Shown: positions 35,962-43,428 of the stretch, in pieces
Numbering within the stretch: the first letter of the stretch is position 1
How the letters are laid out: each line of letters begins with the position of its first letter
DNA from: Actinomadura sp. J1-007
Lineage (GTDB): Bacteria; Actinomycetota; Actinomycetes; Streptosporangiales; Streptosporangiaceae
NCBI RefSeq assembly: GCF_009793335.1
Contig: NZ_WING01000003.1
Span: 1,196,045-1,260,044, forward strand
Direction: 5' to 3'
Length of the DNA: 64,000 nucleotides
The notes under the pieces: model-generated
The model's database searches: none
What the model was told of the DNA's origin: nothing
What the model saw: the letters and a program-made list of their open reading frames with translations, nothing else
Translations under genes and position numbers: made by a program

Positions 35962-35987
35962 TACGCACCGTTCGGAACGTATTCTCG
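35962..35987. promoter_or_regulatory. Shared element TACGCAC-N10-GTATTCTCG
   Basis: The first seven bases and last nine bases match the element in the PKS/ABC promoter at 31085-31100, with 10 bases (about one helical turn) between them. The insert contains GTTCGGAAC, which recurs in the dyad upstream of LAL gene 2. Confidence 0.5.
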
Positions 35988-36072
35988 CGACCCTCAGCAC
36001 GGTGAACGGCAGAGTGATCATCCGGCCCACTCGGGCGGAATGCAAGGGCCATGCCCTATGCGTTGGCGGGCC

Positions 36073-36091
36073 TTTAGGCGGGTCTCCTAAA
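36073..36091. promoter_or_regulatory. Inverted repeat TTTAGG-N7-CCTAAA
   Basis: Six-base arms separated by 7 nt in the rmlA/LAL 1 intergenic region. The arms match the CCTAA half sites seen nearby. Function is inferred only from position and symmetry. Confidence 0.35.
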
Positions 36092-36337
36092 ATGGTCGCG
36101 GGCCCGCGAACGGCCGAGCAAAGATCACCGACTGCGAGGCCGGCGCGCGGCACGCGCCGAGGGCCTTCCAGAGGGGCTTCGGGAGGGGTTCGCGGCGTTC
36201 GGGCCCGCCTCGCGGCGGCCGGTCTGCGGTGTGGCGAATTTCGAGCATCGCGGTTCCGGAGATGATACTCCAGTCCCATCACAGAAAATTAACGAAATCT
36301 TTCTGCGGGACGCACATCTCCCCTCGCTTCCCCGAAG

Positions 36338-36351
36338 TATACAGATGTATA
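36338..36351. promoter_or_regulatory. Perfect dyad TATACA-GA-TGTATA
   Basis: A 14-bp perfect inverted repeat about 200 nt upstream of LAL gene 1. TATACAGATG is shared with the PKS/ABC promoter at 31103-31112. It could be an operator or a -10-like element used in both directions. Confidence 0.45.
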
Positions 36352-36557
36352 ACCTATCTCACAAGGGTGCTGCACGCGCAGGTCAGGACGTGATTAGCGA
36401 CCCTGTGAAACGGTCCGATTACGCAATGCCCGTTGCCCGCCGACAGGACCGCGACTAGATTCTGCCCGGTAGACGACCACGGGGTACGGGTGACCTGGGA
36501 CTCAATGCGGCGGGGTGCCGCAAACGGGGAAGAGAGTGTGCAGCTCAGGGGGAGTTC

Positions 36558-39455
36558 GTGAGCCTGGTAGAACGGAACGCGGAAGTCGCCGTCCTCCACG
36601 GGCTGTTCGGGGACTGCCTGGAGGCGCGCAGCAGACTGGCGATCATCAGCGGGGACGTCGCCACCGGTAAGAGCTCCCTTCTGGACGCCTTTGAAAGGCA
36701 GGCCGCCGAGTCCGGCGCGGTCGTTCTCAACGCGGTCGCCTCGTCGGTGGAGACGGCGCTGCCGATGGGCGTGCTCGAACAGCTCTTTCGCAGCCCGGAG
36801 GTTCCCGAGGCGATCGCCGAGCGCGCGATGAAGCTGCTCAACGCGCGTGCGTTGACCTATCCCATGCGCTTTCGCGGCCTCTGGGACGTCCTGCGCGACC
36901 TGACCGAACGCCGGCCCGTGGTGATCTCCGTCGACGACGTGCACCACGCCGACGAGATCTCGTTGCAGTGCCTGCTGTACCTGCTGCGCCGGCTGCGTTC
37001 GGCGCGCCTGCTCACGGTGCTCACCGTGAGCCCCCGTTCCCAGGCGCCGAACGCGCCGTTCCAAAGCGAATTCCTCCGCGAACCGCATTCCCGCCAGATC
37101 AGGCTCGGCCCCCTTTCCCCGGACGGCGTGGAAGCGCTGATCCGGCTGGACCTCGACGCCCAGACCGCGCGGCTCCTCGCGCCCGCGTTCCACGAGGCGA
37201 GCGCGGGCAACCCGGCGCTGGTGCACGCGCTCGTCGACGACTACCTCGCGGGGCCGGAGTTCATCGCGCCCGAGCTGGTCGCGGGCGGCGCGTTCGGGCG
37301 CGCGGTCGTCGGGCTGCTCCAGCGGCACGAGTTCCCGGTCCTGGAGGTCGCCCGCGCCATCGGCATCCTCAACGAGCCCGTCCCGCCGAGCCTGATCGGC
37401 CGGCTGCTCGACATCGACGCCGAGACCGCCGCCCGCGCCGTCGGCACGCTGACCTCCGCGGGGATCCTCGACGCCGGCAGCTTCCGGCACGGCGCCGCCC
37501 AGGCGGCGGTCGTCGACAGCGCCCCGCCCGACGCCCCCGGCGTCCTGCACGAGCGCGCCGCCGAGCAGCTGCACTCCGACGGCGCCGCCGCGACCGACGT
37601 CGCCGCCCACATCGTCGCGTCCAACCGGCACGGCGCGCCGTGGGCGATCCCCGTCCTGCGGGAGGCCGCCGAGCAGGCGCTGACGAGCGACGACCTCGGA
37701 ACGGGCATCCGCTACCTGCGCGTCGCCCACCAGATCTGCCGCGACCGGCGGGAGCGCTCGGCGATCGCCGCGCGGCTCGCCGACCTGGAGTGGCGGGTCG
37801 ATCCCTCGGTCGCGCTCCGGTGGGTGCCCGAGTTCAGCCTGGCGATCCAGGACGGCCTGCTCGACGGGCGGGACGCCGGCACGCCGTTCATGTCGCTGCT
37901 CTGGCACGGGCGGGTCTCCGAGGCCGTCCGGATGCTCGACGCGCTCGGGCGCGGCCGGCCCTCCGCCGCGCTGCCGGGCGACGCCGGGACGGCGATGGAC
38001 GTCATCCCCCCGCGGTTCTGCCTGGCCTACCTGTATCCCGAGCTGGCGAAGGACGGCCCGGCGGCGGACACCGCCCCCGCCCTCGGCCCGGTCCCGGCGG
38101 CGGCGCCCGGTCCCGGGCAGGACGCGGCGGCGATGCTCGTGGCCGAGCTGCACCGCAGGGACGTGCGCGGGGCGCTGGTCGCGGCGGAGCGGGTCATGGA
38201 ACGCTCCCGCTTGAACCATCGGACGTTCGCCTCGCTCGCGATCGCGCTGGCCACCCTGATCTACAACGACCGGCCGGGCCGGGCGGCGGTCTGGTGCGAC
38301 GCGCTGCTGGCCGAGGCGACGGCGCGGCGCAGCCCGACCTGGCTCGCGCTGTTCACCGCGCTGCGCGCGCTGATCCATCTGCGGCAGGGCGACCTCCCGG
38401 CGGCCGAACGGCACGCCGACACCGCGCTCAACCTCATCTCCCCGAAGAGCTGGGGCGTCCTCGTCGGGCTGCCGCTGTCGTGCATGATCCTGGCGAAGAC
38501 GGCCATGGGACGTCCGCGCGAGGCCGCCGACCTGCTCAGCATCACGGTGCCCGAGGCGATGTTCCGCACGCCGCTCGGCCCGCACTACCTCTACGCGCGC
38601 GGCCGGCACCACCTGGCCGCCAACCGGCTCCACGCCGCGCTGTCCGACTTCCGCACCTGCGGAACGATGCGCGAGGGCTGGGCCGTCGTCCTGCCCGAGG
38701 TCGAGCCGTGGCGGCTCGGCGCCGCGCAGGCCCTGATCGCGCTCGGCGACCTGGCGGAGGCGAGGGCGCTGATGGAGGAGCAGCTGCTGAGGTCCGCGCC
38801 CGAGCACGTCCGGACGCGCGGCGTCGCCCTGCGCGTCAAGGCCGCGACACATCCCGTGCCGGAACGGCCGGACCTGCTGGGCGAGGCGATCGAGCTGCTC
38901 CAGGGCTGCGGCGACCGGCTGGAGCTGTCGTACGCGCTCGCCGACCTCGCCGAGGTGCGCCGATGGGTCGGCGAGCACGACTGCGCGCGGGAGCTCGCGC
39001 ACCAGGCCGAGCTGCTCGCGCGGCAGTGCGGGCGGCCCGCGGCCCGCGAAGGGGAGCGCCCGGACGTCCCGGGCGGCGTCGTCCGGCCGGACGACCTGGC
39101 CGGCCGCCACCGGATGGGGGCCGGGCACGCCGCCGGTCTCGCCGGGAGCGCCGGACGGGACGCCGGAGGCGTGGCGGCGGCCGACCCCGAACGGTTCCTG
39201 AAGCTGAGCGACGCCGAGCGCAGGGTGGCCGTTCTGGCCGCCAGCGGATACACCAACCGGGAAATATCCAAGAAGCTTTACATCACCATCAGCACGGTGG
39301 AGCAGCACCTCACGAAGGTCTACCGGAAGCTCAACGTGAAACGCTTCGACCTGAAATCCGCGCTCCAGCACATCGAGGTGGTGCTGCCCGCTTCGGAGGC
39401 CGTTCTGGATTGCTGCGGAAGCGGCCCGCTAAGGCAGGCGGCCGGAGACCGGTAG
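36558..39455 (+). CDS. LAL-family (large LuxR) transcriptional activator 1
   Basis: A 965-residue ATP-binding activator of the kind that controls macrolide and polyene clusters. Walker A GDVATGKSS is at residues 32-40 and Walker B VVISVDDVHHAD at about 120-132. A long helical TPR-like middle follows, then a LuxR-type helix-turn-helix at about 880-940 (LSDAERRVAVLAASGYTNREISKKLYI, STVEQHLTKVYRKLNV). The GTG at 36558 follows AGGGGGAG, and the start SLVER is shared with the paralogue downstream. The C-terminal part before the helix-turn-helix has an extra Gly/Ala-rich linker (about 855-880) that LAL 2 lacks. No in-frame TTA codon was seen by eye. Likely target: the adjacent PKS and sugar genes. 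Confidence 0.94.
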   Translation: MSLVERNAEVAVLHGLFGDCLEARSRLAIISGDVATGKSSLLDAFERQAAESGAVVLNAVASSVETALPMGVLEQLFRSPEVPEAIAERAMKLLNARALTYPMRFRGLWDVLRDLTERRPVVISVDDVHHADEISLQCLLYLLRRLRSARLLTVLTVSPRSQAPNAPFQSEFLREPHSRQIRLGPLSPDGVEALIRLDLDAQTARLLAPAFHEASAGNPALVHALVDDYLAGPEFIAPELVAGGAFGRAVVGLLQRHEFPVLEVARAIGILNEPVPPSLIGRLLDIDAETAARAVGTLTSAGILDAGSFRHGAAQAAVVDSAPPDAPGVLHERAAEQLHSDGAAATDVAAHIVASNRHGAPWAIPVLREAAEQALTSDDLGTGIRYLRVAHQICRDRRERSAIAARLADLEWRVDPSVALRWVPEFSLAIQDGLLDGRDAGTPFMSLLWHGRVSEAVRMLDALGRGRPSAALPGDAGTAMDVIPPRFCLAYLYPELAKDGPAADTAPALGPVPAAAPGPGQDAAAMLVAELHRRDVRGALVAAERVMERSRLNHRTFASLAIALATLIYNDRPGRAAVWCDALLAEATARRSPTWLALFTALRALIHLRQGDLPAAERHADTALNLISPKSWGVLVGLPLSCMILAKTAMGRPREAADLLSITVPEAMFRTPLGPHYLYARGRHHLAANRLHAALSDFRTCGTMREGWAVVLPEVEPWRLGAAQALIALGDLAEARALMEEQLLRSAPEHVRTRGVALRVKAATHPVPERPDLLGEAIELLQGCGDRLELSYALADLAEVRRWVGEHDCARELAHQAELLARQCGRPAAREGERPDVPGGVVRPDDLAGRHRMGAGHAAGLAGSAGRDAGGVAAADPERFLKLSDAERRVAVLAASGYTNREISKKLYITISTVEQHLTKVYRKLNVKRFDLKSALQHIEVVLPASEAVLDCCGSGPLRQAAGDR

Positions 39456-39500
39456 CCTTCGGCCCGGTGCCTTCCGGCCGTTCGCGGCCGTTCACCGCCG

Positions 39501-39578
39501 TGCCCCGGGTGGGACTCGAACCCACACTCTACGGATTTTAAGTCCGTCGCCTGGCTACCAGAATTGGGCTACCGGGGC
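39501..39578 (-). tRNA. tRNA-Leu(UAA)-like, short variable loop
   Basis: On the minus strand the cloverleaf reads: acceptor GCCCCGG/CCGGGGC (perfect), anticodon stem ACGGA/TCCGT with loop CTTAAAA, T arm GTGGG-TTCGAGT-CCCAC, discriminator A; CCA is not encoded. The anticodon is UAA, reading the rare UUA codon. It is 78 nt with a 5-nt variable loop, whereas bacterial tRNA-Leu normally has a long variable arm. The D loop is about 15 nt with an internal CTGG/CCAG complement, larger than usual. It could be a functional specialised tRNA or a tRNA-derived pseudogene. It lies between the two LAL genes, on the opposite strand. Confidence 0.75.
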
Positions 39579-40329
39579 CCGGGGCGGGGAGCACCCGCCC
39601 GTTCAATGCACAATCTAAGCGGACCGCGTCGCGCGGGTCATCCCCTAACGGCCGGGCGGCTCCCCTACATTCCGAAGATCACCGACCGGCGGGCGGACCC
39701 GCCGCCGGCCGCCCGCGCGCGAACGGGGCGTCTCCGCGATGCCCTGGAAGCCCGCTGACCAGCGGTCGGCCGGACGGTCCGGACCCGCCGGCGGCCGGCG
39801 CCGAATAACGGTCACGCCCTTTTCGGTTCTGCGGCGCAGCCTTCTAGGGGTGCCCGCGGCCCGGTGGCGGCGGCTCCGGGCAATTGCGCCGAGGGTGACG
39901 GCGGACGCCGCCCGCCCCATACGTTCCGTTAACATTGTCTTTAAGCACGATTTACATACTCCGGGCCGTCCGGGCGCAACCCCTTACCCCTCCTAACCTG
40001 TGCCCGCCCACCCCTAATCCGCCCGCGCGGGGCGGGCTTATCGCGTGATCGATCAAGACCATTCCCGCCATATAACCGATCGCCCGCGGCCTGGCAAGTC
40101 CCCGTGCGTGCAGAGATGGATCACCGGCCGCCCGGGCGGCCACGGCCCCGCAGGTCAGGCGCGCGATCATCACCGTCCGAAATGAACCATCAACACGCCG
40201 TTCGTTGCACTTGTTCGGAACGGGTGCAAGTATTCGTTCGAATCCGGCGCCCGGGGCGCCGCCTGTCTCGATCACACCCGCGACCGCCACGCGGGTCGGC
40301 GCAATTGAGCGATCATCATAGGGGTGCCT
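39579..40329. other. Intergenic region upstream of LAL gene 2
   Basis: About 750 bases without a credible gene. An AT-richer patch at 39915-39960 contains TTAACA and TTACAT with about 17 nt between them, a possible promoter far upstream. CCCCTAA-type half sites occur at 39642 and near 39985-40020. The 25-bp dyad at 40205-40229 is the strongest structure. The reading frames are shadows of LAL composition. Confidence 0.55.
40205..40229. promoter_or_regulatory. 25-bp imperfect dyad upstream of LAL gene 2
   Basis: Arms TTGCAC and GTGCAA surround a central GTTC-G-GAAC, with two mismatched bases between each pair of arms. The centre lies about 110 nt upstream of the LAL 2 start. GTTCGGAAC also occurs in the element at 35962-35987, and GTATTC follows the dyad at 40230. 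Candidate operator. Confidence 0.5.
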
Positions 40330-43113
40330 GTGAGCCTGGTCGAACGAGACGAGGAACTCGCCGCTCTCGACGGCCTGTTCGCCGAGCTCCCACGCGCGCG
40401 AAGCAGGGTGGTGGTGGTCAGCGGGGGCACGGCGACCGGCAAGACCTCCCTGCTGCGCGCGTTCGGGGAACGGGCCGTCGAGCACGGCGCCCTGTTCCTG
40501 AGCGCCGTCGCGTCGCGCATCGAGCGCGGCCTGCCGATGGGCGTCCTCGAACAGCTCTTCCGCAACCCCGACCTGCCCTCCGGCGACGCCGAGCGCGCCA
40601 TGCGCTGGCTCGACGCCGGCGCCCTCAACACCTCCGCCGCCGGTCCCGGCGGCTCGGGCCAGGTGACCTCGGTCGTCCTGCGCGGGCTGTGCGAGGTGCT
40701 GCGCGGCCTCGCCGAACGGCAGCCGGTCGTGATCGCCGTGGACGACGTGCACTACGCCGACGAGACGTCGCTGCGCTGCCTGCTGTACCTGCTGCGCAGG
40801 CTGCGCTCGTCGCGCCTCCACGTGATCTTCAGCGAGTGCCGCGACCTGGAGGCGGCGAACGCGCTGCTGCGCAGCGAGTTCCTCCGCGAGCCGTTCTTCC
40901 GCCAGATCCGCGTCGAGCCGTTGACGAAGGCGGGCGTCGCGCGGCTGCTGCGCAGGAGCCTCGGCGACGCGGCGGCGCAGGACCTGACGCCCGCGTTCCA
41001 CGAGGCGACCTCCGGATATCCGGCGCTCGTGCAGGCGCTGATCGAGGACCACCGCGCCGCGGCGGCCGCGGGGCGCGGCGAGCTCGGCTCCGGCATGGAG
41101 TTCAGCCGCGCGGTGATGACGTTCCTCTACCGGTACGAGCCGCCGGTCTGCGAGGTCGCCCGCGCCATCGCGATCCTCGGGAAGGCGGCCTCGACCACGC
41201 TGCTCGGCCGGCTGCTGGACCTCGCGGCCGAGTCCACCGCCCAGGCGGTCAACGCGCTCACCAAGGCGCGGATCCTGGAGAACGGCGACTTCCGGAGCGA
41301 GATCGTACGGGCCGCGATCCTCGACGCCACCCCGTCCGGCGAGCGGATGGCCATGCACGGCAGCGCCGCCGTCCTGCTGCACAACGAGGGCGCCGCCCCC
41401 ACCGACGTCGCCGCGCACATCGTCGCCGCCGGACGGATCGAGGCGCCGTGGGTCGTCCCGCTGCTGCGCGAGGCCGCCGAGCACGCGCTCGCCAACGACG
41501 ACGTCCGCCCCGCGATCCGCCACCTGCGCGCCGCCTACCGGCTGTGCGACGACGAGCGGCTCCGGCCGGAGATCGCGTCCGCCCTGGCCGACGCCGAATG
41601 GCGGGTGGACCCCTCGGCCGTCCTGCGCCACCTCCCCGACTTCGCCGCGCCCGCCCGCACCGGACGGCCCGAGCTGTGCGACACGTTCACCCCGATCACC
41701 TACCTGCTCTGGCACGGGCGGGTGGGCGAGGCGCTCGGCATCGTGGACGACCTCGTCCGGACGCAGGACGAGGCCGCCGAGTCCGGCACCGCCGCGTCCG
41801 TCGACCTCGACACCCCGCGGCTGTGGCTCTCCTACCTCTACCCGGGCGTCCTCAAGGCCGAGCCGGTGCCCGCGCACCACGAGCCCGAGCCGACCGGAGC
41901 GCTCCCCGACCTCCAGGAGGCCACCATGCTGGCGGCCGAGCTGGTCGACGAGAACGAGAGCGACGCCCTCACCACGGCCGAGGGCATCCTCCAGCGCTCG
42001 CGCCTCAGCAACCGCACGCTGGCGCCGCTGACGACGGCGCTCGCGGTGCTGATGTACAACGACCGGCTGGAGCAGGCGGCCTCCTGGTGCGACTCCCTCC
42101 TGGTCGAGGCGGTCGCCCGGCGCAGCCCGACGTGGCACGCGCTGTTCGCGGCCGAACGCGCCCTGATCCACGTCCGGCAGGGCAACGTGATCGCGGCCGA
42201 ACGGCACGCCGACGCCGCGCTGAGCCTCATCCCGCCGAAGAGCTGGGGCGTCGCGGTCGGGCTTCCGCTCGCCGCGATGGTGCTCGCCACGACGGCCATG
42301 GGCAAGGTCGAGCGCGCGGCCACCCTGCTCGACATCCCCGTCCCGCAGACGATGTTCCAGACGCGGATGGGGCTGCACTACCTGTACGCGCGGGGGCGGC
42401 ACCACCTGGCGGAGGGCCGCTTCTACGCCGCCGCCTGCGACTTTCGCGCCTGCGGCAAGCTGATGAACGACTGGGGCATCGACCTGCCGGCCGTGGAGCC
42501 CTGGCGGATCGGCGCCGCCGAGGCCCACCTGCGCCTGGGCGACGCCGCCCAGGCGAGGGAGCTCGTCGACGAGCAGCTCGCGCTCCTGGAGCCCGAGCAC
42601 CTGCGGGCGCGCGGGATGTCGCTGCGCGCGCAGGCGGCGACGAGCCCCCCGGAGTCGCGCCCCGCCCTGCTCGGCCAGGCCGTGGAGATGCTCCAGAGCT
42701 GCGGCGACCAGCTCGAACTGTCGCGGGCGCTCGCCGACCAGAGCCGCGCCTACGAGATCCTCGGCGAGCCCGAACGCGCCTCGCTGCTGTCGCGCAGGTC
42801 CCTTTCCCTAGCGCGCAAGTGCGGAATTCTGGAGCGCACCACCGAGGAGCCGCCCTGCCCGAGCACGCTCGAACTGAGCGACGCCGAGCGCAGGGTCGCC
42901 GCGCTCGCCGCCGACGGCTACACCAACCGGGAGATCTCCCGCAAGCTCTACATCACGGTCAGCACGGTGGAGCAGCACCTCACGAAGGTGTACCGCAAGC
43001 TCAACGTGCGACGCTTCGACCTTCGGTCAGCGCTGCGGCGCGACGCCGCGTCCCCCGTCCGAGACCCGGCGGCCGGCCCCGGCCGCCCCCGACCCGGAGG
43101 AACCGGAACATGA
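40330..43113 (+). CDS. LAL-family (large LuxR) transcriptional activator 2
   Basis: A 927-residue paralogue of LAL 1 in the same orientation. Walker A GGTATGKTS is at 32-40 and Walker B VVIAVDDVHYAD at about 131-143. A helical middle follows, and a LuxR helix-turn-helix is at about 846-902 (LSDAERRVAALAADGYTNREISRKLYI). GTG 40330 is preferred over GTG 40324 because it matches the LAL 1 start (SLVER) and AGGGGT is well placed. Its stop overlaps the next ATG as ATGA. Two such activators in tandem suggest either a cascade or recent duplication; their middle regions have diverged, so the duplication is not very recent. Likely role: activation of the PKS cluster. Confidence 0.94.
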   Translation: MSLVERDEELAALDGLFAELPRARSRVVVVSGGTATGKTSLLRAFGERAVEHGALFLSAVASRIERGLPMGVLEQLFRNPDLPSGDAERAMRWLDAGALNTSAAGPGGSGQVTSVVLRGLCEVLRGLAERQPVVIAVDDVHYADETSLRCLLYLLRRLRSSRLHVIFSECRDLEAANALLRSEFLREPFFRQIRVEPLTKAGVARLLRRSLGDAAAQDLTPAFHEATSGYPALVQALIEDHRAAAAAGRGELGSGMEFSRAVMTFLYRYEPPVCEVARAIAILGKAASTTLLGRLLDLAAESTAQAVNALTKARILENGDFRSEIVRAAILDATPSGERMAMHGSAAVLLHNEGAAPTDVAAHIVAAGRIEAPWVVPLLREAAEHALANDDVRPAIRHLRAAYRLCDDERLRPEIASALADAEWRVDPSAVLRHLPDFAAPARTGRPELCDTFTPITYLLWHGRVGEALGIVDDLVRTQDEAAESGTAASVDLDTPRLWLSYLYPGVLKAEPVPAHHEPEPTGALPDLQEATMLAAELVDENESDALTTAEGILQRSRLSNRTLAPLTTALAVLMYNDRLEQAASWCDSLLVEAVARRSPTWHALFAAERALIHVRQGNVIAAERHADAALSLIPPKSWGVAVGLPLAAMVLATTAMGKVERAATLLDIPVPQTMFQTRMGLHYLYARGRHHLAEGRFYAAACDFRACGKLMNDWGIDLPAVEPWRIGAAEAHLRLGDAAQARELVDEQLALLEPEHLRARGMSLRAQAATSPPESRPALLGQAVEMLQSCGDQLELSRALADQSRAYEILGEPERASLLSRRSLSLARKCGILERTTEEPPCPSTLELSDAERRVAALAADGYTNREISRKLYITVSTVEQHLTKVYRKLNVRRFDLRSALRRDAASPVRDPAAGPGRPRPGGTGT

Positions 43114-43337
43114 GGAACGACCGCTTACAGAGGAACGACCGCTTACAGACGATCGACATCACGCTCGAAGGCGGCCCCGACGGCGTGCCCGCCGTGATCC
43201 GCGCCGAGCGCTCCACCCTCGCCGCCCGCAAGCTCAAGATCCCCTACCGGGGCGGCTACGAGCACTTCGAGCTCGTGGACGAGCCCGCCGCCCCCGTCAC
43301 GTTCCACTGGACGATGCGCACCAAGATCGCCGAGTAG
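43110..43337 (+). CDS. Small protein coupled to LAL 2 (DUF5988-like, tentative)
   Basis: A 75-residue soluble protein of unknown function. The ATG at 43110 overlaps the LAL 2 stop (ATGA), so translation is coupled to the regulator. The core contains ITLEGGPDGVP, RGGYEHFEL and a C-terminal FHWTMRTKIAE; the pattern recalls small actinobacterial proteins I associate with DUF5988, but this is from memory and uncertain. The first 13 codons contain RNDRLQ twice, from an exact 18-nt tandem duplication, and each copy has a TTA codon (43125-43127, 43143-43145). TTA is rare in this genome type and often marks developmentally controlled genes. The conserved part starts at TIDITLEGG, so the duplicated part is a dispensable leader. 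Confidence 0.75.
   Translation: MRNDRLQRNDRLQTIDITLEGGPDGVPAVIRAERSTLAARKLKIPYRGGYEHFELVDEPAAPVTFHWTMRTKIAE
43113..43148 (+). repeat. Exact 18-nt tandem duplication with TTA codons
   Basis: AGGAACGACCGCTTACAG occurs twice back to back. The duplication is in frame, adds RNDRLQ, and doubles a TTA codon. Confidence 0.95.
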
Positions 43338-43428
43338 CGCGGCCCGCCCCGGCCAGGCCCGCGCCGCGTCTGGCCCGCCGCGTCCAGGCCCGCCGTGTTC
43401 CGGGCCGCCGTGTTCCGGGCCGCCCCGG

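Larger units (their letters stand above)
35612..36557. other. Long divergent control region between rmlA and LAL gene 1
   Basis: About 950 bases with no credible gene. It is less GC-rich than its surroundings near 36280-36360. It contains TTAAGGGGCCCCTAA at 35906-35920, the shared TACGCAC/GTATTCTCG element at 35962-35987, TTTAGG/CCTAAA at 36073-36091 and TATACAGATGTATA at 36338-36351. The concentration of dyads suggests a regulated divergent promoter region. Confidence 0.6.

Noticed and set aside
35612..36557. Small genes in the rmlA/LAL 1 gap
   Set aside because: All frames have atypical amino acid composition and no ribosome site; the region is better explained as regulatory.
36354..39371. 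Minus-strand frame of 1005 codons opposite LAL 1
   Set aside because: The composition is that of a shadow, and it crosses the promoter of LAL 1.
39952..42600. Minus-strand frame opposite LAL 2
   Set aside because: Mirror of the LAL coding sequence; no recognisable motifs.
43338..43428. Repeat-rich stretch after the small LAL-coupled gene as a possible structured RNA
   Set aside because: It is two or three imperfect copies of a GCCGTGTTCCGGGCC-like unit between convergent genes; no stable specific fold beyond general GC pairing could be argued.
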